Source of the DNA: JAUNSR01 sp036655755
Lineage (GTDB): Bacteria; Bacteroidota; Bacteroidia; Bacteroidales; JAUNSR01
DNA length: 62,413 nt
Assembly: GCA_036655755.1 (NCBI GenBank)
Contig: JAVVPN010000006.1
Coordinates: 1-62,413, forward strand
Direction: 5' to 3'
In this document: positions 8,138 to 16,012 of the stretch, piece after piece
Numbering within the stretch: position 1 is the first letter of the stretch
Layout of the letters: each line of letters begins with the position of its first letter
Notes under the pieces: model-generated
What the model saw: the letters and a program-made list of their open reading frames with translations, nothing else
What the model was told of the DNA's origin: nothing
The model's database searches: none
Translations under genes and position numbers: made by a program

Positions 8138-9193
8138 ATGAGAAGACCTAAAAAAAATTTAAAAGAAAATGATCTGCTGATTGAAGAGGTCAGTTATACC
8201 GGTGAAATAGATAATCCAACCGAAATTCAGGTTATTTATTTTGACGCATCGAGCTGGAATGAAAAAAAACTTACCCCTAATTCATTACCCTCTTTTTCGA
8301 AAGAAGGAGTAACATGGATTCGAATCAATGGATTAAATAACGTTAAATGGATTAAGCAAATTGCCAATTGCATACAACTCCCTCAACTCGGACTACAGGA
8401 TGTACTACAGCCCCAGATTATTGCCCGTATTGAAACCTATAATGACCTGCTACAGGTAAACATGAAACATCATATTTTCCATGAAGATGGTAAAATTGAG
8501 ACCGAGCAAGTAACCTTAATTCTCGGAAAAGGCTTTGTGATCTCATTTCAGGAAACAGACAATCGTTTATTCGCTGATATTATTCGTGCTATAGAAATGA
8601 ATACTGTCAGACTACGATCTCGCGGTGCAGACTACCTGTTTCTACTTCTAATAAATCATTTACTGGCAATCTATGTGGAAAATATGAATAAACTAGAAGA
8701 CACTTATGACCGGATGGAAGATCAATTGCTCGATTCATATAATACAGATGAGAACTTTTTGAATCAAATGAAGATCGAAAGAGCTCGTTATCAGACAATC
8801 AAACAATCTATCATCCCCCTCAAAGATGGATTTTATAAAATAAGAGAAAATGAAGACGACTTGTTCTGCGAAAAAAATACAATTTACATCAATGCTGTAT
8901 ATGAACAATTTAATTACCTGACCCAATCATTGGAAGTCTGTCGTGAATCATTTGATGTTTTGGTAAATGTTTATATATCAAACAACGATTTACGTATGAA
9001 TGAGATAATGAAGCGACTCACCGTAATCACCGCAGTTTTCATTCCGCTGACATTTTTAGTGGGAGTATGGGGTATGAACTACGAACACATGCCTGAACTT
9101 AAATTACCATACGGATATCTGCTTGCCTGGTTTATCATGATACTGGTTGGAGTTTTTACATGGATATTCATGATCCGACGGAAATGGTATTAA
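8138..9193 (+). CDS. corA: CorA-family Mg2+/Co2+ channel
   Basis: The 351-residue inner-membrane protein has a long soluble N-terminal alpha/beta and helical funnel domain. Two C-terminal transmembrane helices follow. The signature GMN is present in GVWGMNYEHMPE near residue 311, at the end of the first helix, and forms the pore selectivity filter of the pentameric Mg2+ channel. Length is typical. It is divergent from the minus-strand membrane gene at 7507, and an inverted repeat lies just upstream. The gene seems monocistronic. Confidence 0.93.
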   Translation: MRRPKKNLKENDLLIEEVSYTGEIDNPTEIQVIYFDASSWNEKKLTPNSLPSFSKEGVTWIRINGLNNVKWIKQIANCIQLPQLGLQDVLQPQIIARIETYNDLLQVNMKHHIFHEDGKIETEQVTLILGKGFVISFQETDNRLFADIIRAIEMNTVRLRSRGADYLFLLLINHLLAIYVENMNKLEDTYDRMEDQLLDSYNTDENFLNQMKIERARYQTIKQSIIPLKDGFYKIRENEDDLFCEKNTIYINAVYEQFNYLTQSLEVCRESFDVLVNVYISNNDLRMNEIMKRLTVITAVFIPLTFLVGVWGMNYEHMPELKLPYGYLLAWFIMILVGVFTWIFMIRRKWY

Positions 9194-9217
9194 ATTTAAT
9201 ATAGTAAGAACTAGTTT

Positions 9218-9586
9218 TTATTTCATAAATACAAAATATACTGCGGCCACCAAACAAGCAAAGGCAGCAAAATGGTTCCATTGCAAACTTTCGCCCTTAA
9301 AGAACACAACAGTAAATATGGTAAAGACAATCAAAGTGATCGCTTCTTGTATTACTTTCAACTGCATCAATGAAAACGGGCCTCCATTTTCACGAAACCC
9401 AAGTCGATTTGCGGGTACTTGAAAAATGTATTCAAAGAACGCAATTCCCCAGCTCAAAGCTATCACCGCAAATAAAGGCCATGCTTCAAACCATTTAAAT
9501 TCTTTCAATTTCAAGTGTCCATACCATGCGAAAGTCATAAAGACATTTGAAACAATTAATAATAAAATAGAATAAATACCCTGCAT
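9218..9586 (-). CDS. DUF486 (DMT-superfamily) small membrane protein
   Basis: The 122-residue protein has four hydrophobic helices. It contains the DUF486 hallmarks TFAWYGHLK near residues 18-26 and EYIFQVPANRLG near 52-63, and it ends in FVFMK. These proteins are related to small multidrug/DMT transporters but their substrate is unknown. Length fits exactly. It has its own candidate -7 box (TACTTTTG) about 27 bases upstream and is divergent from the exported protein at 9691. Confidence 0.85.
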   Translation of the reverse strand: MQGIYSILLLIVSNVFMTFAWYGHLKLKEFKWFEAWPLFAVIALSWGIAFFEYIFQVPANRLGFRENGGPFSLMQLKVIQEAITLIVFTIFTVVFFKGESLQWNHFAAFACLVAAVYFVFMK

Positions 9587-9612
9587 ACTTCTTAAAATTT
9601 ATTTTTCGGGCG

Positions 9613-9620
9613 CAAAAGTA
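9613..9620 (-). promoter_or_regulatory. Candidate -7 box for the DUF486 gene
   Basis: The minus strand reads TACTTTTG, matching the Bacteroidota -7 consensus TAnnTTTG, about 27 bases before the start codon. No good -33 TTTG was found. Confidence 0.5.
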
Positions 9621-9656
9621 ACCTTATTTCAGGTAGCTTACAAAAAAGTTTATCTC

Positions 9657-9664
9657 TATATTTG
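9657..9664 (+). promoter_or_regulatory. Candidate -7 box for the gene at 9691
   Basis: TATATTTG matches the Bacteroidota -7 consensus and gives a leader of about 20-25 bases. Confidence 0.5.
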
Positions 9665-9690
9665 GGTAGTTTAGTTAAAATTACTCTGAC

Positions 9691-10596
9691 ATGCAAACCA
9701 AGCCTCTTTTACTCTTTATATTTCTTTTTTCAATTCTCTCCTCATCATTCAGTCAAAACAAGAAGACTGAGCAAATGAGCGAAGAAGAATTATTTATTCA
9801 GCAGAATTTTCCGGTCAAATCTCCCGGTAAATGGAAACCGGGGGAACCTTTTATATATATCAGCCCCTCTCTAAATATTACACTTAAGCCGGAGAAACCG
9901 ATTCTAAACGATACAACGAATTACCAGAATCTCCTTTTTGAGTTTTCTCAATTTAAGCAACAAACTGACTGGAATGGCAATTCCACTTTAGATCTGATTT
10001 TTGAAGCTGACGGCAGAAAGTTTCGATTTGAAACCGCCAAAACTCTTGAGCAAATTTCAGACACCGGATACAATCCGCTGATAGCCGGACTTATATGGTT
10101 ACCCGAAATCGAGAAAGCCGATTCATTATTGAAAGGAAAAACCTTTTATATCCTTACGTCAGAATGGAAAAGTGACCAGGAAGAATTGCTTAAAGAAGCC
10201 CGGAAATTTGTAGCCGTAGAGATTGTTGCCGTAAAACCCGGCGACGAATACACTCCTGTAACCGTTATCTTTAAAAATCAGCAAGGTCATTTATTTTCGA
10301 TTGGCACTACGCTATCGGGCACTCTCAATGCGGCCTCTCGTTTTAAGTTTCACCGAATTTTTTCAGTCAGCGATCCTCGTCTAAAATACAAAGATATCAG
10401 TGATGAAAACTGGCAACTGATTACCGAAGGAAATTTAGCAAATGGGATGACCCAAGCCGAAGTTCGCCTTTCAATTGGCAAACCAACTGAAATAAACAGA
10501 ATTCCCACTTATTCGGGTCTGCGTGAACAATGGCTTTATAATAGCGGCACCATGATCTCTTTTCAGGATGGTCGTATTACAAATTTCCGAAAATAA
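9691..10596 (+). CDS. Exported hypothetical protein with SmpA/OmlA-like C-terminus
   Basis: The 301-residue protein has an N-terminal signal peptide (a hydrophobic run ending near SSSFSQ). The middle is a beta-rich domain I do not recognise. The last ~50 residues read GMTQAEVRLSIGKP, then WLYNSG, then FQDGRITNF, the arrangement seen in SmpA/OmlA (BamE-like) folds. It probably acts in the periplasm or outer-membrane space. It is followed 20 bases later by nth, so the two may share a transcript. Specific function is unknown. Confidence 0.6.
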   Translation: MQTKPLLLFIFLFSILSSSFSQNKKTEQMSEEELFIQQNFPVKSPGKWKPGEPFIYISPSLNITLKPEKPILNDTTNYQNLLFEFSQFKQQTDWNGNSTLDLIFEADGRKFRFETAKTLEQISDTGYNPLIAGLIWLPEIEKADSLLKGKTFYILTSEWKSDQEELLKEARKFVAVEIVAVKPGDEYTPVTVIFKNQQGHLFSIGTTLSGTLNAASRFKFHRIFSVSDPRLKYKDISDENWQLITEGNLANGMTQAEVRLSIGKPTEINRIPTYSGLREQWLYNSGTMISFQDGRITNFRK

Positions 10597-10616
10597 TTTT
10601 TCTAATAAACAAAATT

Positions 10617-11285
10617 ATGCGCAAAGCAGAACGTTATAAGCACATTATAGAATGGTTCATCCGGAATATGCCGGATGCTGAAACAGAATTACATTATACC
10701 AATCCGTATGAATTGCTGGTGGCAGTGATTTTATCAGCACAATGTACAGATAAACGAGTAAATTTGATCACGCCCGAATTATTCCGGGCCTTCCCTACTC
10801 CACAGAAGATGGCAGACGCACCTGTTGATGAAATTTTTGAATACATCCGGTCTGTGTCTTACCCAAACAATAAAAGCAAACATCTTGTTGGCATGGCCCG
10901 TATGCTTGTCGATGAATTTAACGGCGAAATCCCATCTGACCAGAAAGAATTACAAAGATTACCCGGCGTTGGTCGTAAAACAGCTAATGTAGTCGCGTCC
11001 GTGGTATTCCATAAACCGGCAATGGCTGTAGATACCCATGTTTTCCGTGTATCAAACCGGATCGGATTAACAACCAATTCTCGGACACCCCTCGAAACGG
11101 AAAAGGAATTAATGAAATACATTCCGGAAGAATTGGTTGCCACTGCCCATCATTGGCTGATTTTACACGGAAGGTACATATGCATGGCCCGATCTCCCAA
11201 ATGCGAAATTTGCGGTATTTCGGAATGGTGCAAATCATATCCCCGCTTTATGAAAGAGCGTTTAAAGAAAATCCGTAAAAAATAA
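10617..11285 (+). CDS. nth: Endonuclease III (DNA glycosylase/AP lyase)
   Basis: The 222-residue base-excision repair enzyme removes oxidised pyrimidines and cleaves at abasic sites. A helix-hairpin-helix LPGVGRKTANVV lies near residues 114-125 and contains the catalytic Lys. The catalytic Asp is in AVDTHVFRV near residue 138. The C-terminal Cys pattern C-x6-C-x2-C-x5-C (CMARSPKC, CGISEWC) binds a 4Fe-4S cluster. All key residues are present. A strong bidirectional terminator follows. Confidence 0.95.
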   Translation: MRKAERYKHIIEWFIRNMPDAETELHYTNPYELLVAVILSAQCTDKRVNLITPELFRAFPTPQKMADAPVDEIFEYIRSVSYPNNKSKHLVGMARMLVDEFNGEIPSDQKELQRLPGVGRKTANVVASVVFHKPAMAVDTHVFRVSNRIGLTTNSRTPLETEKELMKYIPEELVATAHHWLILHGRYICMARSPKCEICGISEWCKSYPRFMKERLKKIRKK

Positions 11286-11330
11286 AAAAGCGATCTCCTT
11301 CTGATTTAACATGAAGGAGATCGCTTTTTT
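11284..11330. terminator. Bidirectional terminator between nth and SPOR gene
   Basis: An 18-base-pair stem, AAAAAAGCGATCTCCTTC (11284-11301) pairing with 11313-11330, sits between convergent genes and presents a T run on each strand. Confidence 0.9.
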
Positions 11331-11350
11331 ATTTATCGCAATAGCAGAGT

Positions 11351-11833
11351 TTAGCGTGCATTTTCAAGCAACCATGCATCCTGATACAAGTTGGCAGACG
11401 CATATTTTGCTTTAATACGGTCGCGTTCTTCCGAAGCCTGAGCTTTATCCGGATAGCTGGCCACAATTACACGAAACATTCCTTTTTCATTCTGAGCAAG
11501 AAAAGCATTAAAACCTTTCTCAATCATCTGATCTCTCAAAGCGGTAGCATTCGTCTTATTAATAAAGCTGCCAATTACCACGCTGTATTTTTTCAAGTTA
11601 TATGCATCCTCTGAATTCACAGCTGTTACTTTCTCTGTAGTCACGGCTGCTCCCGAATGTTTAGCGGACGGAGTTTTCAAAACCTGCTCCTCTTCTACTT
11701 CTTCTACAGCAGAAACCACTTCTTTTGGTTTTGCTTTTTCATAAGCAGCTTTATAAGCACTTTGTTTTGATTTACAAGAGCCGAATGTAAGCAACATCCC
11801 TGCTGCCATTACAAATGCAAATACTTTTCTCAT
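11351..11833 (-). CDS. SPOR-domain lipoprotein
   Basis: The 160-residue predicted lipoprotein has a signal peptide ending in the lipobox LTFGSC near residue 20, a Glu-rich linker, and a C-terminal SPOR domain from about residue 80 (YSVVIGSFINKTNATALRD ... FRVIVASYPDKAQASEERD). SPOR domains bind glycan strands lacking stem peptides and target proteins to septal peptidoglycan. It probably acts in the periplasm at division sites or in envelope maintenance. It appears monocistronic. Confidence 0.85.
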   Translation of the reverse strand: MRKVFAFVMAAGMLLTFGSCKSKQSAYKAAYEKAKPKEVVSAVEEVEEEQVLKTPSAKHSGAAVTTEKVTAVNSEDAYNLKKYSVVIGSFINKTNATALRDQMIEKGFNAFLAQNEKGMFRVIVASYPDKAQASEERDRIKAKYASANLYQDAWLLENAR

Positions 11834-11918
11834 CTTTTTATTAATAATTTATGTTCGTTTTCAACATCTATTCACTTACAAAAATAGTAATTATTTTACT
11901 TATTATAAAACAATATCA

Positions 11919-11926
11919 TAGCTTTG
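11919..11926 (+). promoter_or_regulatory. Candidate -7 box for the AraC regulator
   Basis: TAGCTTTG matches TAnnTTTG. A TTTA at 11894-11897 lies 21 bases upstream as a possible -33 box. The start codon at 11942 would give a leader of only about 10 bases. Confidence 0.5.
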
Positions 11927-11941
11927 TAAAAATCTTGAGTC

Positions 11942-12793
11942 ATGACAAGTTTAGAACATTCTACTCCTATCAAAGGGCAAATTATGCTGATTGAATCAAT
12001 CGATCAGCAAACCAAGTTGAAGAATGATGGATCCCTTTATAAATTCATTTGGGTTACAGAAGGTTCCTTACAAGGCGAAATTGATAATATTCCCTTTACG
12101 CTTCAACCTCAACAATTAATCACCCTAAGCCCCCATCATCATTTGAAAATTCAGCAGGTGACGGGGAAATATCGTGCACTCTTATTCGATAGTAATTTTT
12201 ATTGTATTTTCGGTCATGATGAAGAAGTATCTTGTAATGGCTTATTATTTACCGGGTCTTCCGAACATAAACAATGGCATCTTTCAGAAGAACAAAACCT
12301 CTTTCTTCGTGAAATCATAAATAAAATAGAAATAGAATTCAGCCAGCAAGACAATTTAAAAGAAGAGATGTTACGGATATTATTGAAGCAATTCATTATT
12401 TTCTGTACACGTTTAGCGCGCAAAAGCTTTACACCGACTCGGGTGAATGAAAAGAATCTCGAAATCATCCGCCAATTTCATGTTTTGATCGATCAGTATT
12501 TCCGTGAGAAACATATGGTACGGGATTATGCTGAATTATTAAATCGTTCGCCTAAGACATTATCAAACTTGTTTGCCACCGCCGGATTGCCATCCCCGTT
12601 GCGCATACTTCATACTCGGATAGAAGCAGAAGCAAAACGACTACTTATTTATACACAAAAAAGTGCAAAAGAAATAGCATTTATTCTTGGCTTTGAAGAT
12701 TTGGCGTCATTCAGCCGATTTTTTTCACATCAAACAGGAGAATCTATCACAGAATACAGAAATAAAAAGAAAAAAGATGAATCACAAAATTGA
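11942..12793 (+). CDS. AraC-family transcriptional regulator
   Basis: The 283-residue protein has an N-terminal cupin-like sensing region (for example QQLITLSPHHHLKI) and a C-terminal AraC DNA-binding domain with two helix-turn-helix units from about residue 190. The second unit reads SAKEIAFILGFEDLASFSRFFSHQTGESI, split here for illustration as AKEIAFILGF and ASFSRFFSHQTGES. The effector is unknown. The gene overlaps cutC by 17 bases and lies two genes upstream of an RclC/YkgB-like protein, so it may control that unit. RclR of E. coli, which controls rclC, is also AraC-type, but orthology is not shown here. Confidence 0.85.
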   Translation: MTSLEHSTPIKGQIMLIESIDQQTKLKNDGSLYKFIWVTEGSLQGEIDNIPFTLQPQQLITLSPHHHLKIQQVTGKYRALLFDSNFYCIFGHDEEVSCNGLLFTGSSEHKQWHLSEEQNLFLREIINKIEIEFSQQDNLKEEMLRILLKQFIIFCTRLARKSFTPTRVNEKNLEIIRQFHVLIDQYFREKHMVRDYAELLNRSPKTLSNLFATAGLPSPLRILHTRIEAEAKRLLIYTQKSAKEIAFILGFEDLASFSRFFSHQTGESITEYRNKKKKDESQN

Positions 12794-13523
12794 GATCTGT
12801 GCAAATTCAACAGCTAGTTGTATTGAAGCAGAAAAAGGAGGAGCTTATCGAGTAGAGTTATGCGCTGCCATTCCGGAAGGCGGTACTACCCCGTCGTATG
12901 GCGAAATCATCACGGCGCTCGAAAATACGAATCTGAAGGTAAATGTAATTATTCGTCCCCGTGGTGCTGACTTTCTTTATTCTCGTATAGAGATTGACGC
13001 AATGAAAAAAGACATCCAAATGTGTAAATCACTGGGAGTTAATGGAGTCGTTTTCGGATGTCTTACCCCTGAGGGCGATTTACACATGGAATATATGCAA
13101 GAATTAATGACTGCTGCACAGGGATTATCGGTTACCTGCCATCGTGCATTCGATATGGCACGGGATCCTTTTGATTGTATGGAAAAATTGATTGAACTTG
13201 GTGTAGATCGAATTCTTACGTCGGGCCAACAAACTAGTGCCGAAAAAGGAATTCCTTTATTGAAAAAGCTGATTGAAAAAGCAAATAACCGAATCATCAT
13301 CATGCCGGGATGTGGAATTAATGAAGAAAATATTCAGAAAATAGCGCAAGAAACCGGAGCAACCGAATTACACATGTCACTTCGCTCTCGAATTGAGGGA
13401 GGTATGAAATTCCGTAATCCGGATGTATTGATGGGAGCTTCAGACATGTCTGAATTTTCATTTGACCAAACCGATGCCAATCGCGTCAAGAAAGCATGCC
13501 AAGCACTCGGTTATAATGATTAA
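12777..13523 (+). CDS. cutC: CutC-family protein
   Basis: The 248-residue TIM-barrel protein begins KIEICANSTASCIEAEKGG, followed by RVELCAAIPEGGTTPS. These are diagnostic for CutC, together with VTCHRAFDM near residue 117. CutC has been linked to copper tolerance, though its direct copper role is disputed and an enzyme activity is possible. The start at 12777 is chosen because the open frame upstream lies inside the AraC gene and family members begin exactly here. The 17-base overlap implies translational coupling with the regulator. Confidence 0.92.
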   Translation: MNHKIEICANSTASCIEAEKGGAYRVELCAAIPEGGTTPSYGEIITALENTNLKVNVIIRPRGADFLYSRIEIDAMKKDIQMCKSLGVNGVVFGCLTPEGDLHMEYMQELMTAAQGLSVTCHRAFDMARDPFDCMEKLIELGVDRILTSGQQTSAEKGIPLLKKLIEKANNRIIIMPGCGINEENIQKIAQETGATELHMSLRSRIEGGMKFRNPDVLMGASDMSEFSFDQTDANRVKKACQALGYND

Positions 13524-13635
13524 TTGATATAAAAGGAAGTATTGCCAACTAAAGTAGGAATATTGCTATTTTCAAACCATTAAAATGAGCTGATCTTTGT
13601 ATCATTAAAATACATCAATTAAATAACTGTACATT

Positions 13636-14226
13636 ATGAACAAGATCTCACACCTTTTTAATTCATTTCTGGAAATAGCAGCCTCATCCCAAAAATTAGG
13701 TATTAATTTAATTCGAATATCTATTCTGGTTATATTTGTTTGGATCGGCGGATTAAAGTTCTGGAATTATGAAGCCGAAGGTATTGTGCCTTTTGTTGCC
13801 AATAGCCCTTTCATGAGTTTTTTCTATAACAATTCGGCGCCCGAATACAAAGAGTATAAATTGAAAGAGGGCGAATTTAATGCTGAAAAGCACGAATGGC
13901 ATGTACAGAATAATACCTATGGATTTTCTCACGGATTGGGCATTCTTATCATGGCGATTGGTATTCTGACATTTCTGGGTATATTCTTTCCAAAAGTGGG
14001 TGTAGTTGGTGCTACTTTAGCCATCATTATGACTCTTGGCACACTTTCGTTTCTGGTAACTACTCCCGAAGTATGGGTGCCTGACCTTGGAAGCGGCGAG
14101 CATGGATTCCCGCTTTTAACGGGAGCCGGCAGACTTGTCATTAAAGATACCGCCATTCTTGCGGGTGCTTTGGTTGCACTATCCGACTCAGCCAAATCTT
14201 TACTTCAAAAGAAATCTGCTTATTAA
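13636..14226 (+). CDS. DUF417 (YkgB/RclC-like) inner-membrane protein
   Basis: The 196-residue protein has about four to five transmembrane helices. Its signature elements are IRISILVIFVWIGGLKFW (about residues 25-42), YEAEGIVPFVANSPFMSF and FLVTTPEVWVPDLG. The E. coli homologue RclC (YkgB) belongs to the hypochlorous-acid response and helps survival of reactive chlorine. It lies 112 bases downstream of cutC, behind an AraC regulator. A weak GATCTTTG at 13592 may be its own -7 box. A function in chlorine or copper stress is inference from family and context. Confidence 0.8.
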   Translation: MNKISHLFNSFLEIAASSQKLGINLIRISILVIFVWIGGLKFWNYEAEGIVPFVANSPFMSFFYNNSAPEYKEYKLKEGEFNAEKHEWHVQNNTYGFSHGLGILIMAIGILTFLGIFFPKVGVVGATLAIIMTLGTLSFLVTTPEVWVPDLGSGEHGFPLLTGAGRLVIKDTAILAGALVALSDSAKSLLQKKSAY

Positions 14227-14345
14227 AAATTAATCCGACGCCTGTACTTCAGCGTGTTTCCCATGAAGCACAGATGTGTTCCCCAGGAGGGAATGACGGT
14301 GTCTAATAATTAATCTTTTAGTACTCATCCGGCATGAATGAGATG
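14227..14345. other. Intergenic segment with short internal repeats
   Basis: This spacer contains two related words, GTGTTTCCCATGAAG and GTGTTCCCCAGGAGG, and small hairpins (CTTCA/TGAAG and TTCCC/GGGAA). No gene is visible. It may be a degenerate repeat or noise. Confidence 0.25.
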
Positions 14346-14360
14346 GGACTAATTTATAAA

Positions 14361-14401
14361 ACAAAAGGGATGGATCAGATATGCTGAGACCATCCCTTTG
14401 T
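14361..14401. terminator. Bidirectional terminator between convergent genes
   Basis: ACAAAAGGGATGG (14361-14373) pairs with CCATCCCTTTGT (14390-14401), with one bulged A and an inner CAG/CTG pairing. Confidence 0.75.
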
Positions 14402-14433
14402 CGTAATATAATTACTAATGAAAATGATTGGTG

Positions 14434-14928
14434 TTATGCTCTTTGTTCATTCCATATTGCAGGTTGTACTGCTACAAACTGAAAAGGTACATATTCCATC
14501 GGTTGTGCCAACACACAATAATTTTGAGAAGTACAATACATGACTACCATGATTGCCGCGCGACTATTGGGTATTTGAGGTGGCAATAAATCGGAATCGC
14601 CTTTTATCAAGGCTTCTAATGCCCGATTCTTATCTTTAGGGTTAAAATAGAGTTCCTTGCGAATCAATTGCTCACCGGTAGATTTATAGTAGAACGCTTT
14701 TCTTGGCACTATTAATCCAACTGCTCCTGCTACAATAAAACTGAATCCAAGAACCCATAACCCGGTTACGAGGTTCATTTTATCCATCAATGCCGGAGAA
14801 TAGGCAAAGAATAAAGAGATAATACCTATTATAAAAAGCAAAATAAAGAGTGTCGGATTTTTTCTTTTACGAATTATTTGATCATTATCGTTACGGATAA
14901 GATCATCGATTGATACTATTTGGTTCAT
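14434..14928 (-). CDS. Two-helix membrane protein of unknown function (paralogue of the gene at 7507-8004)
   Basis: The 164-residue protein has a short N-terminus ending QIIRKRKN, then two hydrophobic helices (about residues 26-43 and 53-73). A cytosolic-looking domain follows with KSTGEQLI and YFNPKDKNRALEALI. These elements align in order with the 165-residue protein at 7507-8004, pointing to a dispersed duplication. The C-terminal thirds differ more. No function can be assigned. It appears to be monocistronic. Confidence 0.65.
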   Translation of the reverse strand: MNQIVSIDDLIRNDNDQIIRKRKNPTLFILLFIIGIISLFFAYSPALMDKMNLVTGLWVLGFSFIVAGAVGLIVPRKAFYYKSTGEQLIRKELYFNPKDKNRALEALIKGDSDLLPPQIPNSRAAIMVVMYCTSQNYCVLAQPMEYVPFQFVAVQPAIWNEQRA

Positions 14929-15066
14929 AATATAAAGTATTTAGTAAGTCGTTTTTATTGAATATGAAATCGCTCCCATTTTAATAAATAGATTTATTAA
15001 AACAGAAAAGAATAATAACGATGCTCCTGCCTTTAAAAGGAACAGCGTTGAACATAAAACTGACTA

Positions 15067-15483
15067 CTAAATAATTAACCGACGTAAAGCATAAACATAA
15101 TATGCTTTAGGTGCACCCGGATGAGGATTTCCGGATAAGGGTTGAAGAAGATAAGGCCGTTTGGGTGAAGACTGACATATAAAACCGTCCTTCAATAAAA
15201 GCTTATTCAGATTAAGCAACGGACCGCCCGACAACAACCTGAAAGAGGTTGTATTGGTTTTCAGTCGTGGCAATAAAGGAAGATTAAAAAGGGTATTCTG
15301 GTAGCTATATAAAATTTCTTCCGTTGAATCGGGATAAGAAAAATGATTGGAAGAATTAAAGCCAGACTCTTCTTCTACAGATAAATTCTGTAGAAAAGCA
15401 ATCTGTCTTTCCTCATTTTTATAATATCCTGAAATCAGATATATGAGAAAGAAGAAAATAATATAGCAAGTCTTTTTAATCAT
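15067..15483 (-). CDS. Hypothetical protein with N-terminal hydrophobic segment
   Basis: The 138-residue protein has one N-terminal hydrophobic stretch (CYIIFFFLIYLISGYY), either a signal peptide or a membrane anchor, and then a soluble region ending in YYVYALRRLII. I do not recognise the family. An AGGAG sits 4 bases before the ATG, which is unusual here because most genes in the window lack a Shine-Dalgarno site. A TACCTTCG string at 15504-15511 (minus strand) may be its -7 box. Confidence 0.5.
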   Translation of the reverse strand: MIKKTCYIIFFFLIYLISGYYKNEERQIAFLQNLSVEEESGFNSSNHFSYPDSTEEILYSYQNTLFNLPLLPRLKTNTTSFRLLSGGPLLNLNKLLLKDGFICQSSPKRPYLLQPLSGNPHPGAPKAYYVYALRRLII

Positions 15484-15585
15484 AATCTCCTATAAATACT
15501 TAACGAAGGTACATTCTTTAATGACTCATTATTCGTTATTCTGCTACTATTTATGTCCCATATTAATTAAATAACGTTAATCATA

Positions 15586-15618
15586 TTTGACATCATGCAT
15601 ATAGCTATTTTATCTTTG
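15586..15618 (+). promoter_or_regulatory. Promoter of the DUF3859 gene, likely leaderless
   Basis: TTTG at 15586-15589 and TATCTTTG at 15611-15618 are separated by 21 bases, an excellent match to the Bacteroidota promoter consensus. The ATG at 15623 lies only 4 bases after the -7 box, so transcription should start at or next to it. Confidence 0.7.
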
Positions 15619-15622
15619 CATT

Positions 15623-16012
15623 ATGGCAAAAAAGAAGATAGAAGTTAAAATGATTAGTTGGGGTATCTATACTCAATGGAATCGTAATTCGAAAGAACTC
15701 CCCCGTATTCAGAAATTCACACAACATATTCCGGCAACCATCGATATTGAATTCGGATATATCCTGCACATCACCGGCGCAAAAGGTGAACAGGTAGAAT
15801 TTATAATGAAACATCCCCCCTTTACGGATGAAAAAGGGGTAATACGGCCTGATTTCGAAGGGTCTTATTTTATCAATTCGAATGACTGGAAGTTTTTTCT
15901 GGGAGATACGATCTGGGCTCCCGTAGAAGATAAGTGCGGAGAATGGATACTGATCACTTATCTCCAGGGGAAAGAGATTGCCCGGAAAGTGTTTACGATA
16001 AAAACCGAATGA
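15623..16012 (+). CDS. DUF3859 domain protein
   Basis: The 129-residue cytosolic protein has the DUF3859 pattern: SWGIYTQW near residues 12-19, DIEFGYILHI near 46-55, HPPFTDEKG near 70, and NDWKFFLGDTIW near 93-104. The fold is beta-rich and function is unknown. The stop codon directly abuts the stop of the convergent helicase gene with no spacer. A promoter positioned 4 bases upstream of the ATG suggests a leaderless message. Confidence 0.8.
   Translation: MAKKKIEVKMISWGIYTQWNRNSKELPRIQKFTQHIPATIDIEFGYILHITGAKGEQVEFIMKHPPFTDEKGVIRPDFEGSYFINSNDWKFFLGDTIWAPVEDKCGEWILITYLQGKEIARKVFTIKTE

Noticed and set aside
13929..14195. Minus-strand frame of 88 codons inside the DUF417 gene
   Set aside because: It is antisense to conserved membrane helices and has no family features.
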